Shown: one piece after another, positions 33,619 through 44,746 of the stretch
Position numbering within the stretch: the stretch's first letter is position 1
Layout: each line of letters opens with the position of its first letter
Assembly: GCA_010279815.1 (NCBI GenBank)
Contig: QEOQ01000670.1
Location: 898,934-962,933, forward strand
Reading direction: 5' to 3'
DNA: 64,000 nt
DNA from: Brachionus plicatilis
Lineage: Eukaryota > Rotifera > Eurotatoria > Ploima > Brachionidae
Notes under the pieces: model-generated
Databases searched by the model: none
The model's input: the letters and a program-made list of their open reading frames with translations, nothing else
What the model was told of the DNA's origin: nothing
Translations under genes and position numbers: made by a program

Positions 33619-34977
33619 TTTCTCCTTTTTTGGATAATATTTTGAAAACTAGTGATGATATATAGCAAATTTATCTTTCAAACAGTTTATGAGTCAAAAT
33701 TATTAGGAAATTAGTTAATTTGTCTTGACAACAGTTTAAGGAGATAATTTCTAAACAAACTGAAATACCAATTACATCTTTTCTTTTATTTTGATAAAAA
33801 ATGGTAAAGAATTATTTTAGGCTTTAAAAATTAATGAGAAAAATTCAAAATATTATAAAATTATTCAAAAATTTTTAAAATATTTTAAATTTTATAAAAA
33901 AAAAATATAAAATTTTTTTTTATAATTGAGCATACAGTGGTGATACGATAACTGTATTCGACTGCATTTTACTATATTTTATAATATATAAATATAATAA
34001 AACATCGTAAATTTACGAAAATTTACGTAAAATTATGAAAGTAAAATTTAGTAAATTGACAGTATTTTACATAAATTTGCTGTATTTATCGTAAAATTTA
34101 GTAAAAAATATTAAAAATCAAAATGACAGTTTATAAAAATTGTTTTTTTTTTGGTTTTTATTTTCAAAGAAAAAAAATTTTAGTAAATTTTACTTTTTTT
34201 TTAACTTTTTTTACGTAAATAATGGTAAATTTCGATCAAAAAAAGTGTAAAAAAAACTGAAAATTTTAGTATTTTTGAAAATTATTAAGCTTGACAATAA
34301 AAGAAAATAAAAAAAAAACGTACAATTAAATAAACATATGTGTTAAAAAAGTTTTGAATTTATTTTTTGGCACATTTTAGCCATTTTAATTGCTTCCTAA
34401 TCTTATCTTATCATATGAAATGATCACATGGATTAAATTATTGAGTCTTCCGACAGGGCTTAGTTTAACCCTTTCAAAAAAAAATCTTCGAAAAAAAAAA
34501 AGTATATATTATTTTAATCAGCATTACATTTCTAAAAAATGATGTTTTAAACTAACATTTGATGTTTCATTACAGCTAGGGACAATGACATCTAGGGTAT
34601 GAGCCAAGAGTCTAAATCATTCCAGAAAAAATTATTCTAAAAAAGAGCTTATTTTTTTTCAAAACTGGATAGAGTTTTTCTCAATCTGTTAAATTTTAGT
34701 CATTTTATCTAAATGACACCACAACTTTTTTTGTTTGAAATTAATTGATCTTTAATTCTATTAAAATCTTTATTTGAAAACTTTAAAGACAAAATTAATA
34801 TCAACATTAAGTAATCCAAATTATGGCTCAAGCAAACGCTTTAATTATTGTGAAACAAAGTTAAATTTAGCATCTCAAAATTTAAAAATTTAGAAATAAT
34901 GATTAATATTTAATTTTTACTTCAGACTCGGAATTTTTTTATTTATTAATCTAAAAGAGCTTTAGCTCGGGTTATTA
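33619..34977. other. AT-rich noncoding DNA
   Basis: Includes short inverted GTAAATTTACG-like motifs around 34005-34100. At about 34950-34970 it contains AAAAGAGCTTTAGCTCGG, whose reverse complement occurs at about 4488. Probably old repeats; no gene seen. Confidence 0.45.
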
Positions 34978-36362
34978 CTAAAACACGGACCCATACTTAT
35001 CTCCTCCCATTAATACAATGCCATTTATCCCTCACCATTTTAACAAGCAAAATTTTACCAGCTTTCACGCAAAACCAAAATCTAAGCTCTAGCACATTTT
35101 GTTCGACCTCCATTTAAGCTTGAAATCAAAAATAGATAGTTTTAATCAATTAAATTAATTTTTTCAATTTTTAGATTTTTTCCATTCTTTCAATTTGTTA
35201 ATTTTTTAAAATTTCTAATTTTTTTCTTTATTGCATGCATTTAAAATACTTCTTACATTTGTATTCACTTGAGATTTTTCAAAATTGAGAATCTTAATGG
35301 TTACCTGATATGATTACTGTTAATTAGCCATCTTTTCTTTTAAAAGAAAATAACGCTTAAATTTTCGAAGATTTTTAAAAATTAAGATAAATAAATAAAA
35401 ATTTGTATATATGTAAAAAAGCGATTAATTGCAAAAAAGATTGATAATTAATTTATATTATTTTGTATTAAAGAACATAAAAATATGGAGAAAGAATGTT
35501 AATAACATATTCAGTCGATTCAAAAGAAAAATTGCTTAATGTTTTAGCTAATTTATTTAAAAACGATTTATTTTTTTATAAAATAAAAACAATTACCGTA
35601 AACTCGTGACCATTACTCTTGGAACAATGTCAAAATTTCGGTTTATTCTATAAGGTACATATAACTTCGAGCCCATGTTATAAAATAATTTATTTTTTTT
35701 TAGAATAAACCTTGACTCCTGACTTTAAACTAAGAGTAAGCATAAAAGCTTGCTTTTACTCTTAGAATAATTTCGAATTTCTTCTGGAATAAACTTATAA
35801 AATTGTGGAGTTAAATTTGAAATAAGAAAAAATTAAAATTAACTTTTATTTTAATTTTTGTCTTTATTCTATGAGTGAAAATTAAATAAAAAAATCGATT
35901 GACCCCGAATTCTGATTAATTTGAACATTATCTGATTGGAATAAATATCGATCCATATTAACCAACCCTTTTTTTAGTCAAAATAATACTTTTGCATTAG
36001 CATGATTTAATAATCTCTATTAAATTTTTGTTGATTTTAAAATTAAAAATGTAAAAAAGATTGTTTTTTTGTTTGGATGTTTAGATTATTTTTTATGATT
36101 CGTTAGAATATTAAATAAAACTTTTCTCTTCTGATTTAGTAAAACACTTTAGATTTGAATAATGTTTATAAAAAAGAGACAAAATTTTTAAAAAAAGTTT
36201 TTTTCAAAAGTTTTTTTCTTTTTAATTTGCATTAAAAATTACTTATTTTTATTTTTAAAATTATATAAAAGAAAATTAAATTAAATTTGGTACTAGTAAA
36301 TTAGTGAGGGATAAGTGGCATAGTATTAATTGGGGAGATAAGTATGAATCCGTGTTTTATTT
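34978..36362. mobile_element. Non-autonomous DNA transposon with ~60-bp TIRs
   Basis: The left end 34978-35036 (AAAACACGGACCCATACTTA, then TCTCC...ATTAATAC...ATGCCATTTATCCCTCAC) matches the reverse complement of 36303-36362 (AAAACACGGATTCATACTTA, TCTCC...ATGCCACTTATCCCTCAC) at roughly 80% or better. The 1.27-kb interior has no protein-coding frame. No exact target duplication could be fixed. Its right end lies 12 bp from the 129-bp repeat at 36375. Confidence 0.72.
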
Positions 36363-36374
36363 AAAAACTGGAGG

Positions 36375-36503
36375 TCAATTTTTTTATAATTACTTTAGCT
36401 CGTCACAGGGAAGGCGGACAAAATATAGAAAGACAAAATGTAGAATTTTTTTAAAAATATAGAAAAGAAAATAGAGACTTTGGCTAAAACTCTAAATTAA
36501 ATC
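36375..36503 (+). repeat. 129-bp direct repeat, left copy (putative long target site duplication)
   Basis: Base-for-base identical to 37498-37626. It directly adjoins the poly(T) that is the minus-strand poly(A) tail of the LINE fragment. Confidence 0.9.
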
Positions 36504-37497
36504 TTTTTTTTATTTTTTTTTTTTTTTTANNNNNNNNNNNNNNNNNNNNNNNNNNNNNNNNNNNNNNNNNNNNNNNNNNNNNNNNNNNNNNNNNNNNNNN
36601 NNNNNNNNNNNNNNNNNNNNNNNNNNNNNNNNNNNNNNNNNNNNNNNNNNNGCTCTCAACAAAAACATCCTCATATTCCTTTATGAGTGATAAAATTAGC
36701 TCATTTTTGAAGAGAAAACAATTTTTAACATATCTTATAAAGAGTTTTTTAAACCTGATTTTGATTGTATCAATTTTTTGATTTTCAAGAAAAAAAAGAA
36801 GATTTCTGAGGGTGTTTCATATGGGAGGTGATAAATCGCCTTATATGATATATTTTGGAGTACTTGTAATTTATGAAAATTAGTATGTGAAGCTAAACTA
36901 AATATGAAGAAGCTGTAATCAATTAAAGAACCTATTAGTGCATTATAAATACTCGATAGAGTTTTTTTATTTAAATTCCAAGATTTATGTGAAAGAATTT
37001 TAATTATATTTATCCTGTCTTGACATCTAGATCGAATAAATTCAATATGAGGTTTAAAGCATAAGTTTTCGTCAAATTTTATTCCTAGGAAGATTGGACA
37101 GTTACTATATGGAATTTGCTTATCGAAAAGACTTAATTTTAGCTTTTGATTTTTAGAGGGATTTCCTGAAAAAATTGTATAATTGCATTTTTCAGGAGAC
37201 ATCTTAAGCCTCCATTTTTTTAACCAAATTTCAATATTTTTAAGGTAACCATTTACCTGCTTAGAAATGTTTCCATATTTTTTGAAAATGAAAAAGGTGA
37301 CTAGGTCATCAGCAAACAAGAGAGAGTATGAGGTATTTTTTGAGCTTTGTTTAGGTATATCATTGATAAAAATTGAAAATAGAAGAGGAATAATTACCGA
37401 ACCTTGAGGGACACCGGTTTTTATATTAACATGCTCAGATTCATAATTATTGAGATTAACAAAGAACTTACGATTATTTAGGAAATTTTTTATCCAT
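36504..37497 (-). mobile_element. 5'-truncated LINE retrotransposon fragment (reverse transcriptase)
   Basis: The minus-strand frame is open from 37496 to 36735 and encodes the C-terminal half of a non-LTR reverse transcriptase. It has WIKNFLNNRKFFV, motif B GVPQGSVIIPLLF, motif C FADD with both aspartates, a thumb segment (WLKKWRLKMSPEKCNYTIF), then IPYSNCPIFLGIKF typical of CR1/Jockey-type polymerases. The frame is uninterrupted, so insertion is recent. A 3' poly(A) appears as T-rich 36504-36528. Positions 36530-36651 are an assembly gap (N). The 5' end is truncated within the RT, as expected of failed reverse transcription. A 129-bp direct repeat flanks it. Confidence 0.88.
36530..36651. 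other. Assembly gap (122 N)
   Basis: Run of N inside the LINE 3' region, next to the poly(T). True length and content are unknown. Confidence 0.99.
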
Positions 37498-37626
37498 TCA
37501 ATTTTTTTATAATTACTTTAGCTCGTCACAGGGAAGGCGGACAAAATATAGAAAGACAAAATGTAGAATTTTTTTAAAAATATAGAAAAGAAAATAGAGA
37601 CTTTGGCTAAAACTCTAAATTAAATC
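37498..37626 (+). repeat. 129-bp direct repeat, right copy
   Basis: Identical to 36375-36503. The original context is this copy, since the sequence continues into the foldback partner at about 37857-37905. Confidence 0.9.
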
Positions 37627-37905
37627 AAAAACGATGAACAATTTAAGCCAAAAAAAGACAACCATGAGATTAATTTTTTAATTTAACGATAAGTGACAGA
37701 TTATAAAAGTTAGAATATTTAATCTTTTTACAAGGTATTGGTAATAATTTACTAATTGGCGAAGAAAAAAAAAAATGAAAAAAAATTAGTTTTGGTATTA
37801 TTTGAATTATTTTATAAAGTTTTTTTTCGAAATTTTTTTTCCAGATAATTTCGATTTTTTTTTCTACATTTTGTCTTTCTATATTATATCAACACTGTCC
37901 GTCAC
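37508..37905. mobile_element. Small foldback element hosting the LINE insertion
   Basis: AATATAGAAAGACAAAATGT AG at 37543-37564 recurs inverted at 37865-37888. The outer GGCGGACA (left) and GACGGACA (right, inverted) lie just outside on both sides. The left arm is inside the 129-bp repeat, so it also occurs at 36385-36450. Non-coding interior. Confidence 0.6.
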
Positions 37906-38134
37906 AGATACAGTCCTGATTTGACTCAAATCAAATCAGTACTGTAAACAAATAAATATTAATTATTACTTTAAAAGTTTTAAAAAATTTATTTAAATAA
38001 TTTCGATATGAAAATCATAAAAACTGATAGATAACCGATTCTATATCTATTCTTTAACATAAATTGGAGAAAAAAAAATGCTCGAATGAAAAACAATAAT
38101 TTCTTGGTTAGAATGATTGAAAATGCGACCAAAT

Positions 38135-39670
38135 TTACAGATCACTCTTGGCCTTTACTTTCTTTCCAGTGCGGTCATAGCCGGCCAATGGATTTGTTGA
38201 ATGACGAGCAATGTACTTGACAAAATCGTCAACTTCTCTGCCGCCTTCGTACTTCAACGGGCTGCGTTTGTTATTTCTCGGTGCAAAGTAGATAGTTGGG
38301 AATCTAGAAAAAAAAAAAAAATTTAGTCCGACAAAAAAAAATTCAATTCAATCATTCACTGACCCTCTGACATCATATTGAGCTGGCACATCATTGGCAG
38401 TAGCGTCCATCTTAGCGATCACAACCTCACTTTCCTCACTCAGCTTCTTGGCCAGTTCTTCATACTTGGGCGCCAGCGATTTGCAGTGTCCGCACCACGG
38501 CGCATAGAATTCAATGAGAACATCTTTGCTCTCGTCGTTGACAACTTCTTCAAAATTTTTGGCAACCACAGTGCGAACAGCGTCCGGGTTGGATTCGGGC
38601 ACTGGCTCTGATTTCATATAGGGCTGCAAATTGCCGGCTGCTAGGTCACGAGCAAATTTCTCCAAATTATCAACCGAAAAGTCTCCATCGAACTTGAACT
38701 TTTCGTTTCGCGCACCACGACCAACAATGTACTTGGTGTCGGCTTCAGGCGATTCAATGCCGAATTCGGACAACTCTTGGGCAAAGTCGGTCACAGATGA
38801 AATGGCATAGTTCAAATTGATGGCCTCTTTTTTTAGCTTTTGCGCCACTTTAATAACTCTATTTCGCACATAATTAGATCCCTTCACATCTTTCACATAG
38901 TCCACATTGAACAAAACAACAACAAGGGGATTTTTGAAGTCTCCAGCATTCGCCACTGTCCGGTGACCGACCAAGCCGTGGATTTCGTCCTTGACAAATT
39001 GGCGCATTTGGTTAGCCGATGCCGGTCCGGAGTAGACCACTTCAGATGGAAGGAGCTTGACTTGCAGTCTTGGTGGTTGGTAGATAACAAGCTGGTCCTC
39101 GTGACCGTACTTGGCTAGGACGTCAGGGTTGCTGGTCTGAGCGAACCTGTAGTTTTCGGCCAATTGGTCGGCCACCTTTTTGAACTCGGCGGCTAGCGGG
39201 CTGTCAGCAGATTTGAAAAATCCGACCACAGAATGGTCAACATTGGAGAGAAACTTCTCGGCCTCTTCTACCGAGTTGAGTTGTTTGGATGTGGGGCCGG
39301 CTTTGGTGCGCATGTATTTGACAATGCCGTCTGCGTCTCTCGGTCCGTTGTAGTCAGCTGAAACTTCTCCATTTTTGAATATTTTCAGTGTGGGGTAACC
39401 ATTGACGCCCATGCGGCCGCACACTTTGGTCTCAACTGTGCAGTCTACTTTGATCAAAGCGACTGGTGGGTCGTTTAGTTTGAGTGATGCGGCCGCTTTG
39501 TCGAACTCAGGCGCCATTCGTTTGCAGTGTCCGCACCACGGTGCGTAAAATTTGACCAACGCTATTTCGTGTTGGACAATGTTGGAGTCAAAGTTGGCGT
39601 CAGTGTACTCTAGTACGTCGTTGGCTAGCACCAGCGAGGCCACACACAACAACAGTCCTATTTTGAACAT
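38135..39670 (-). CDS. PDIA3: Protein disulfide isomerase A3-like (ERp57)
   Basis: ER oxidoreductase that forms and rearranges disulfides in secretory glycoproteins. Two exons on the minus strand, 39670-38364 and 38303-38135, with a 60-bp intron, giving 491 residues (family about 505). It has a signal peptide (1-16, FKIGLLLCVASLVLA). Domain a has CGHC at 46-49 (FYAPWCGHCKRM), then b and b' domains without active cysteines, then domain a' with CGHC at 393-396 (FYAPWCGHCKSL). The C-terminus ends KSDL, a KDEL/QEDL-like retrieval signal. The spliced last exon starts FPTIYFAPRNNK. The b-domain and overall length favour PDIA3 over PDIA1. Codons are GC-rich, as in aconitase. Confidence 0.93.
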
Positions 39671-39742
39671 TTTTTGTATTTTTCTGTTCTTTGAAAAAAT
39701 AAAAGTAAGAAAAAAGAAAAAAAGTGTAAATAGTTGTATGTG

Positions 39743-39794
39743 TTTAAATAGTATGAGTTTTGTGAATAGATAGTTGTTGGCTAAATTTGATTGG
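39743..39794 (-). promoter_or_regulatory. ERSE-like element and TATA-like box upstream of PDI
   Basis: On the minus strand, 39794-39776 reads CCAAT, 9 bp, CCAAC. The ER stress response element is CCAAT-N9-CCACG, so spacing is exact and 8 of 10 fixed bases match. TATTTAAA lies at 39750-39743, about 73-80 bp before the ATG. Regulation by ATF6/XBP1 is inferred from the gene's identity and this motif only. Confidence 0.4.
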
Positions 39795-40530
39795 TTTTTG
39801 TCGGAAATATTTTCTTATAAATATTCATTTGAATCTGTGTTGAAAAAAATTTTTTTTTTCTAATAAAAGATCAGTCAAAAGAAAATAATTCAAACCATTC
39901 AAATTTAAATACGTATCAAAGCTTGTTGGCAAAGCTCTTCTGTTGAACACATCACACAACCTGATGTGCTTTCGTGTATGCTCTCAACCCGTTCATAATT
40001 TTTCAAATTTGGTTGCATTTTTTAATTTTTTTCTTGCAGCAACCTTCACATTTGACATAGAGGGTTTTTGTGATTGTCTTCTCGTTTCTCGAGCTGTCAC
40101 GTTATTTTATTTGCTTAAGGTAATGAAAAATATTTTAAATATAAATTAGGAATTATGTTGCCGCTGGCAAAGCAATTCAATTTTGATCAAAACATGACTC
40201 TGAAACATCGGCGTTGTATTTCATTTTTTTTCAGATTTAATTAATCTTTAAAAAAAAACAACATTTTTTTAATTCAATAAAAATCACATGGGCGATTAAT
40301 GAAAAAAGGAATTAAAAAAAAAAAAAGAGCTCTTTTTTATCATCTTTAAAATTACTAATTTATTATTATTATTAAAAATTTGATTTTTTTTAATTGAAAA
40401 TTATATATGGATTCGGATATGCAATAGATTTGAGAACTATTTGTAAAAAAATACTTAATTTAATCCTCTATTCACTCAATATTGACTCAATTTAAATTAT
40501 AGATTATTTTTTTGTGATCCAAGCTAAATG
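39795..40530. other. Upstream flank of PDI gene
   Basis: Moderately AT-rich. It contains an inverted pair CACATCA/TGATGTG at about 39946-39968 and AT-rich low-complexity sequence further on. No gene is supported; the short plus-strand frame here is probably chance. Confidence 0.4.
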
Positions 40531-40998
40531 GGCATTGTGAAATTTGGCATAAAAAACAAAAACAAAATTTAAAAAAAGCCAGAACTTTAATCTGGACCGG
40601 CTAAAACATGTTCTGTAAATTGAAGCAACTGGTACATCCTTTGTATCACCAATATGCTGATTCTGAAAAACTCAGAAAGTAGTAAATTTGGGATATTACA
40701 TTATATTAAAAATCCAATTCAACTTTAGGTGGTGGTAAAAAGGATGCATCAGTTGCTACAAATTACAAAGCATGTTTTAGTCGGTCCAGACTAAAGTTCT
40801 GGCTTTTTTTATATTGTTTTTTGTACTAAAATTCACAATGTTCCTGAATTTTGCAGAGTTTTTCAGAATCAGTATATTGGTGATACAAAGGATGTATCAG
40901 TTGCTAAAATTTACATAACATGCTTTGGTCCTTCAGAAATCAAGCTTTGGCACTTTTAATATTTTGTTTTTGATTTTTGTACCAAAATTCACAATTGC
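40531..40998. mobile_element. Foldback MITE, family A copy 2 (three-armed), with 9-bp TSD
   Basis: Begins GGCATTGTGAAATTTGG and ends with the inverted tip CCAAAATTCACAATTGC. It is flanked by the 9-bp direct repeat AGCTAAATG (40522-40530 and about 40999-41007). Internally it has one left arm (40531-40700), a matching right arm ending at about 40840, and a second right arm (40841-40998). This suggests insertion of one copy into another, or unequal exchange. Shared blocks with copy 1 are AAAACATGTTCTGTAAATTG and TACATCCTTTRTA. Confidence 0.82.
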
Positions 40999-43276
40999 AG
41001 CTAAATGCTTATAAAAGATAAAATAAATTTTTTCTATTTAAAAGCTAATGTGTAATTTAGTGTTTTGGCGTAATTTTTTTTAAATTGAAACTGGAAAATA
41101 GCATGGAAAATGGAAACTGAACTTTTAAATATTAATTCATCAAATTAAGAAAAAAAGATCTTTATCTCAATTATTGAGCATACACAATAAAAAATTTGAA
41201 TTTTTTTTAATTATTTTAGTTAACACGTATCATATGTGTTTTCTATATTTTTGTTCTTTTCTTATTCAACATTTTTATTTCAAGTGTATTTTACTTTCTT
41301 TAAATCCATGAGTGCCTGGGCTCTAAATATGTTGAATAAGAAAAGGACAAAAGTACAAAAAAGATACATTGACTAGTAATGAAGATAGGAGCTCATCTTT
41401 TATATTTAATGTAATTTTCAGTTAAATTTTTTTAAATTTCGATTAAATGCGTTTATTTTATTTTTTATAACATTTTTAGGGCAACATTATCCACAAAAAA
41501 AATAAATTTTTCTCAAAATAATCATCAATTCAAAAACAAAATATTGTTAAAAATTTTAATTTGAGTGCAAAAAAAATTTGACGCTTTAAAAATTAATTTG
41601 GTATTGTGTGCCATTTTTTTTGGTGCCTTTGTTAATGTGTAAAGTTAATTTAATGGTAATTAATTACAAAATTTAACAATTTTACATTACATTTTTCTTT
41701 CAAATTTTAATATTTTAGTTGTTAAATATATGTTGAAAATTTAATAATTAAAAAGAAATAAAAAAAGAATAAAAATATAATAAAGAAAAGCATAATTTTC
41801 AAATATTATTCTATTACACATGTTTTCTTAGGAATTTTTCTTAAATTGTTATTTTTTTTTGATATTCTGTTTCTTTTGACAATATTTCATAAAATTATAA
41901 ATTTTCTTAATTCTTTTTTTCATTAAATTGGGCCATTCGTTTCTCAGATCTTCATAATATTTTAATATTTTGCCAAATAAATCCTGAATTAAATTAAACC
42001 CAAAATTTCATTGATAATCCAAATTTTAGTTTTAATTAAATCTATAAATTATATTTTTAATTAATTTTATCTGAACATTATATTTTTTTTGGAATTTAAC
42101 AGCTATTAAATTTAAATTTTACTATTTTTTAAAAATTATCTTAAAATGCAATCGTAAAAAACGTAAAAAAATGTCTGAAACAACAAAAATTGTTGTTTTT
42201 TTAATTGATTATTTTATTGAGCTAAAAAAAAAACAATTATTCTAAAATTTTAAAAATAGAAAAAAAGGATGCATAAACTCAATTTTTTAAACTGTGAATT
42301 TTGATTAGATTATCATAAATTCTCAAAAAAATTCAAATCAATTTATTGAATTGCCATAATAAAAATGTCTAATATTTAGAAAAAAATATTCCTTTATTGG
42401 ATACAAAATCATAAGCTTTATGAATTATATAATTAAAAAAAAAAAAATTATTTATGTAATTTTGACAGACAAATGTTAAACAGACATGATATATCTGTTT
42501 ATCTTTAAGATATAATCTATTAAACATAGATATTGGAATGCTTTTTCTCAAGATTAGTAGGACGATTTTTCGAATATTTATTTTAAAAAAGATTTAGGTT
42601 TATGAATTAAAATAGAATATCTTTTTTTATAAACAATTTTTTTTAATTGATCAAAATTATAATTCCGTGTTTTGACAATTACAAATTTTTTATATGCATG
42701 AAAAAATATGGCATTCTCTTGAGCCTTCCGAATATGCTTAGCACAACATAATTATATAGTTGATTGTTGGTGAATTGTATTTTAATTTGTTTCTAGGACA
42801 CAAAATTCAAGTTAATTAACAGACTTGAGATTTTTATTTTGATATTAATAAAATAAAGCATATTTATGGTATTACTTTAGAAAATTTATCTAATATATAA
42901 AACAATAAATATTGACTAAGATTTCATGAAATGCAGCTTGTCAATTAAAACATAACACTTATTTAGAATGACAATTCAGTACTAGATTAAAAATAATGTT
43001 TCCTAATTGTATATTTTGAAGCATCAAAATTATTTTATCAATTAAGCTTTTAATAAAAACAATTTAAAATAAAAAATCTCAGACATACAGAATTTGACCT
43101 TAGGCACTTACATTTAAATTATAGGCCTAAAAAATACTCTCAGCATCTTAGAATAAACAAAAGATTACTAAAAATGATTGAAATTAAATTTTTATTAAAA
43201 TAAATTAAAAAAAGAAAAGAAAAATAAAACACATTAAAAACGGTTTATACAATTTGACATGAGAAAAAATTTCTAT
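40999..43276. other. AT-rich intergenic DNA
   Basis: No coding, RNA or array signal recognised. Short open frames are A/T-biased and look random. Confidence 0.5.
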
Positions 43277-44211
43277 TCAATCTTGTAAAATTAAAAGCAA
43301 AATTCCAGCAATGATCGAACAAAAACCCAGCTTCCTTAACGATTGAACATTGGCACCATTGCCGAATTCAAATATTCGTCGACTTACAGCATTTTTAATG
43401 TCGACATGTTTAGAGACCGTTTGATTTCTGAACATGCACTTGTATTCTCCAACATTTTGCTCGGAAAACTTGTTAATTATAAGTCGACTGGCAATAAAAG
43501 GCCGGTGATAGTGCTCTATCTTAAAATTAGACATACTTAAATTGATCTTAGCCATTCCATCTATTAGGCGATCATTGTCTTTGAACCATTTAAGAAAAGG
43601 AACACTTCTGTGCGGTAAAGGCGAACTTTCGTCAACTACAAGACTGCTATTGCATGTGAGTATAACATTGTCATTTGAATTGACAACCCGATTGGCCATA
43701 CTTAGATCCAAATCGGCCTCTACTCTAAGGTATACTGCTCGTTTAAGCGACTCGGGCTCAGCCATCACTTTGCACAAATAGTAGCCTTCATCGTCTAGTC
43801 TAACACGGCGAATCTCTAAATCCCACGATTGCTCTTTTTCTTCACTCGAGTTGACTATTACGCGAATGCGCAAATCTTTGCGGTAATTGAATATGCCCAC
43901 TGTCAATGTCTCCGGTATTCTGCTCTTACTGTATTGCCAAATTACATTCGCCTTTTTCAAATTTTCTATGTGACATGGAATGGTCACTGTATCCCCGACT
44001 TTAACTGTATAAGAACTCGGTCCTGTCTTAATCGCAGTATCGCTCAGCTCGATTCTAAAATCTTGAGCCTTCAAAACTGTGAATAATCCTTGTTAAAAAT
44101 TTTGAAAAATTTTATTTAAAAAAAAATATTTATTAAATAAAAAAATTATGTAAAATTTTTTTTTAATTTTTTACCTGAGAAATAAAGCACGAGAGCACAA
44201 ACGCGATGCAT
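43277..44211 (-). CDS. Two-Ig-domain cell-surface protein, probable GPI anchor
   Basis: Two exons on the minus strand, 44211-44175 (signal peptide start MHRVCALVLYFS) and 44076-43277, giving 278 residues. The first Ig domain has Cys in VTIPCHIEN and the partner in the canonical DDEGYYLCKV. The second has VILTCNSS and GEYKCMFRN, with core Trp in WQYSK and FLKWFKD. Several N-x-S/T sites are present. The C-terminus is a short hydrophobic tail (FCSIIAGILLLILQD) after a small-residue stretch (FGNGANVQS), as expected for GPI attachment. It resembles small neural adhesion proteins (lachesin/amalgam-like) but the ortholog is not certain. Attagaa immediately precedes the ATG, giving an acceptor-like AG 2 nt upstream. 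Confidence 0.82.
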
Positions 44212-44539
44212 ATTTCTAATGAAACTTTTTTTTTTTTCAATATCCGACCAAATAATAAATAAATGATGATGAAAACAAATTTTTTTCTGTTCTATCTTGT
44301 GTATCTCTAAGTTGGTCTTGTTTAGTTAAGTAATTAACCAAATGGGAATTTGGATAATTACGATGTGGTGCTAGACCTCGGTCTTAGTCGGCTCTTGGTG
44401 AATTATTCAATTAAAGTGTTTGATGTGAATTTGGTATGACATGCAATTTTGTTTCTAAGCTAAATGGAACTAATCAACAAGTCCATATAAATTAGTCTAA
44501 AAAACAAATGCATTAAAAAAGTTAACTGACAAAGAAAAA

Positions 44540-44746
44540 ATGCCTAGATTTTCTTTTCTAATGCGATTAATTGCTCAAAGACTTTTCGCTCTTCTAAAAC
44601 TAGCCGTAGCAGTGGAACTAAAGCTGCTCGAATTGGTTCGATTTATTTTAATTATCAATAATGATAATAACATAAATCTCAAAATGAGTCGAAACAATCA
44701 AAGAAACGAGTTAATTGAAGCGATTATGGACTTTTCAGACTATTAA
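44540..44746 (+). CDS. Possible small protein of unknown function
   Basis: ATG-initiated 68-residue frame with a hydrophobic, Leu/Arg-rich N-terminal half (RLFALLKLAVAVELKLLELV) and a polar, acidic C-terminus. It starts 329 bp from the divergent Ig gene start. Base composition is less AT-rich than the flanks, which is the only positive hint. There are no recognised motifs or splice partners; it may be chance. Confidence 0.2.
   Translation: MPRFSFLMRLIAQRLFALLKLAVAVELKLLELVRFILIINNDNNINLKMSRNNQRNELIEAIMDFSDY

Noticed and set aside
39943..40149. 68-residue plus-strand frame upstream of PDI
   Set aside because: Low complexity, no motif or splice context, adjacent to promoter-like DNA.
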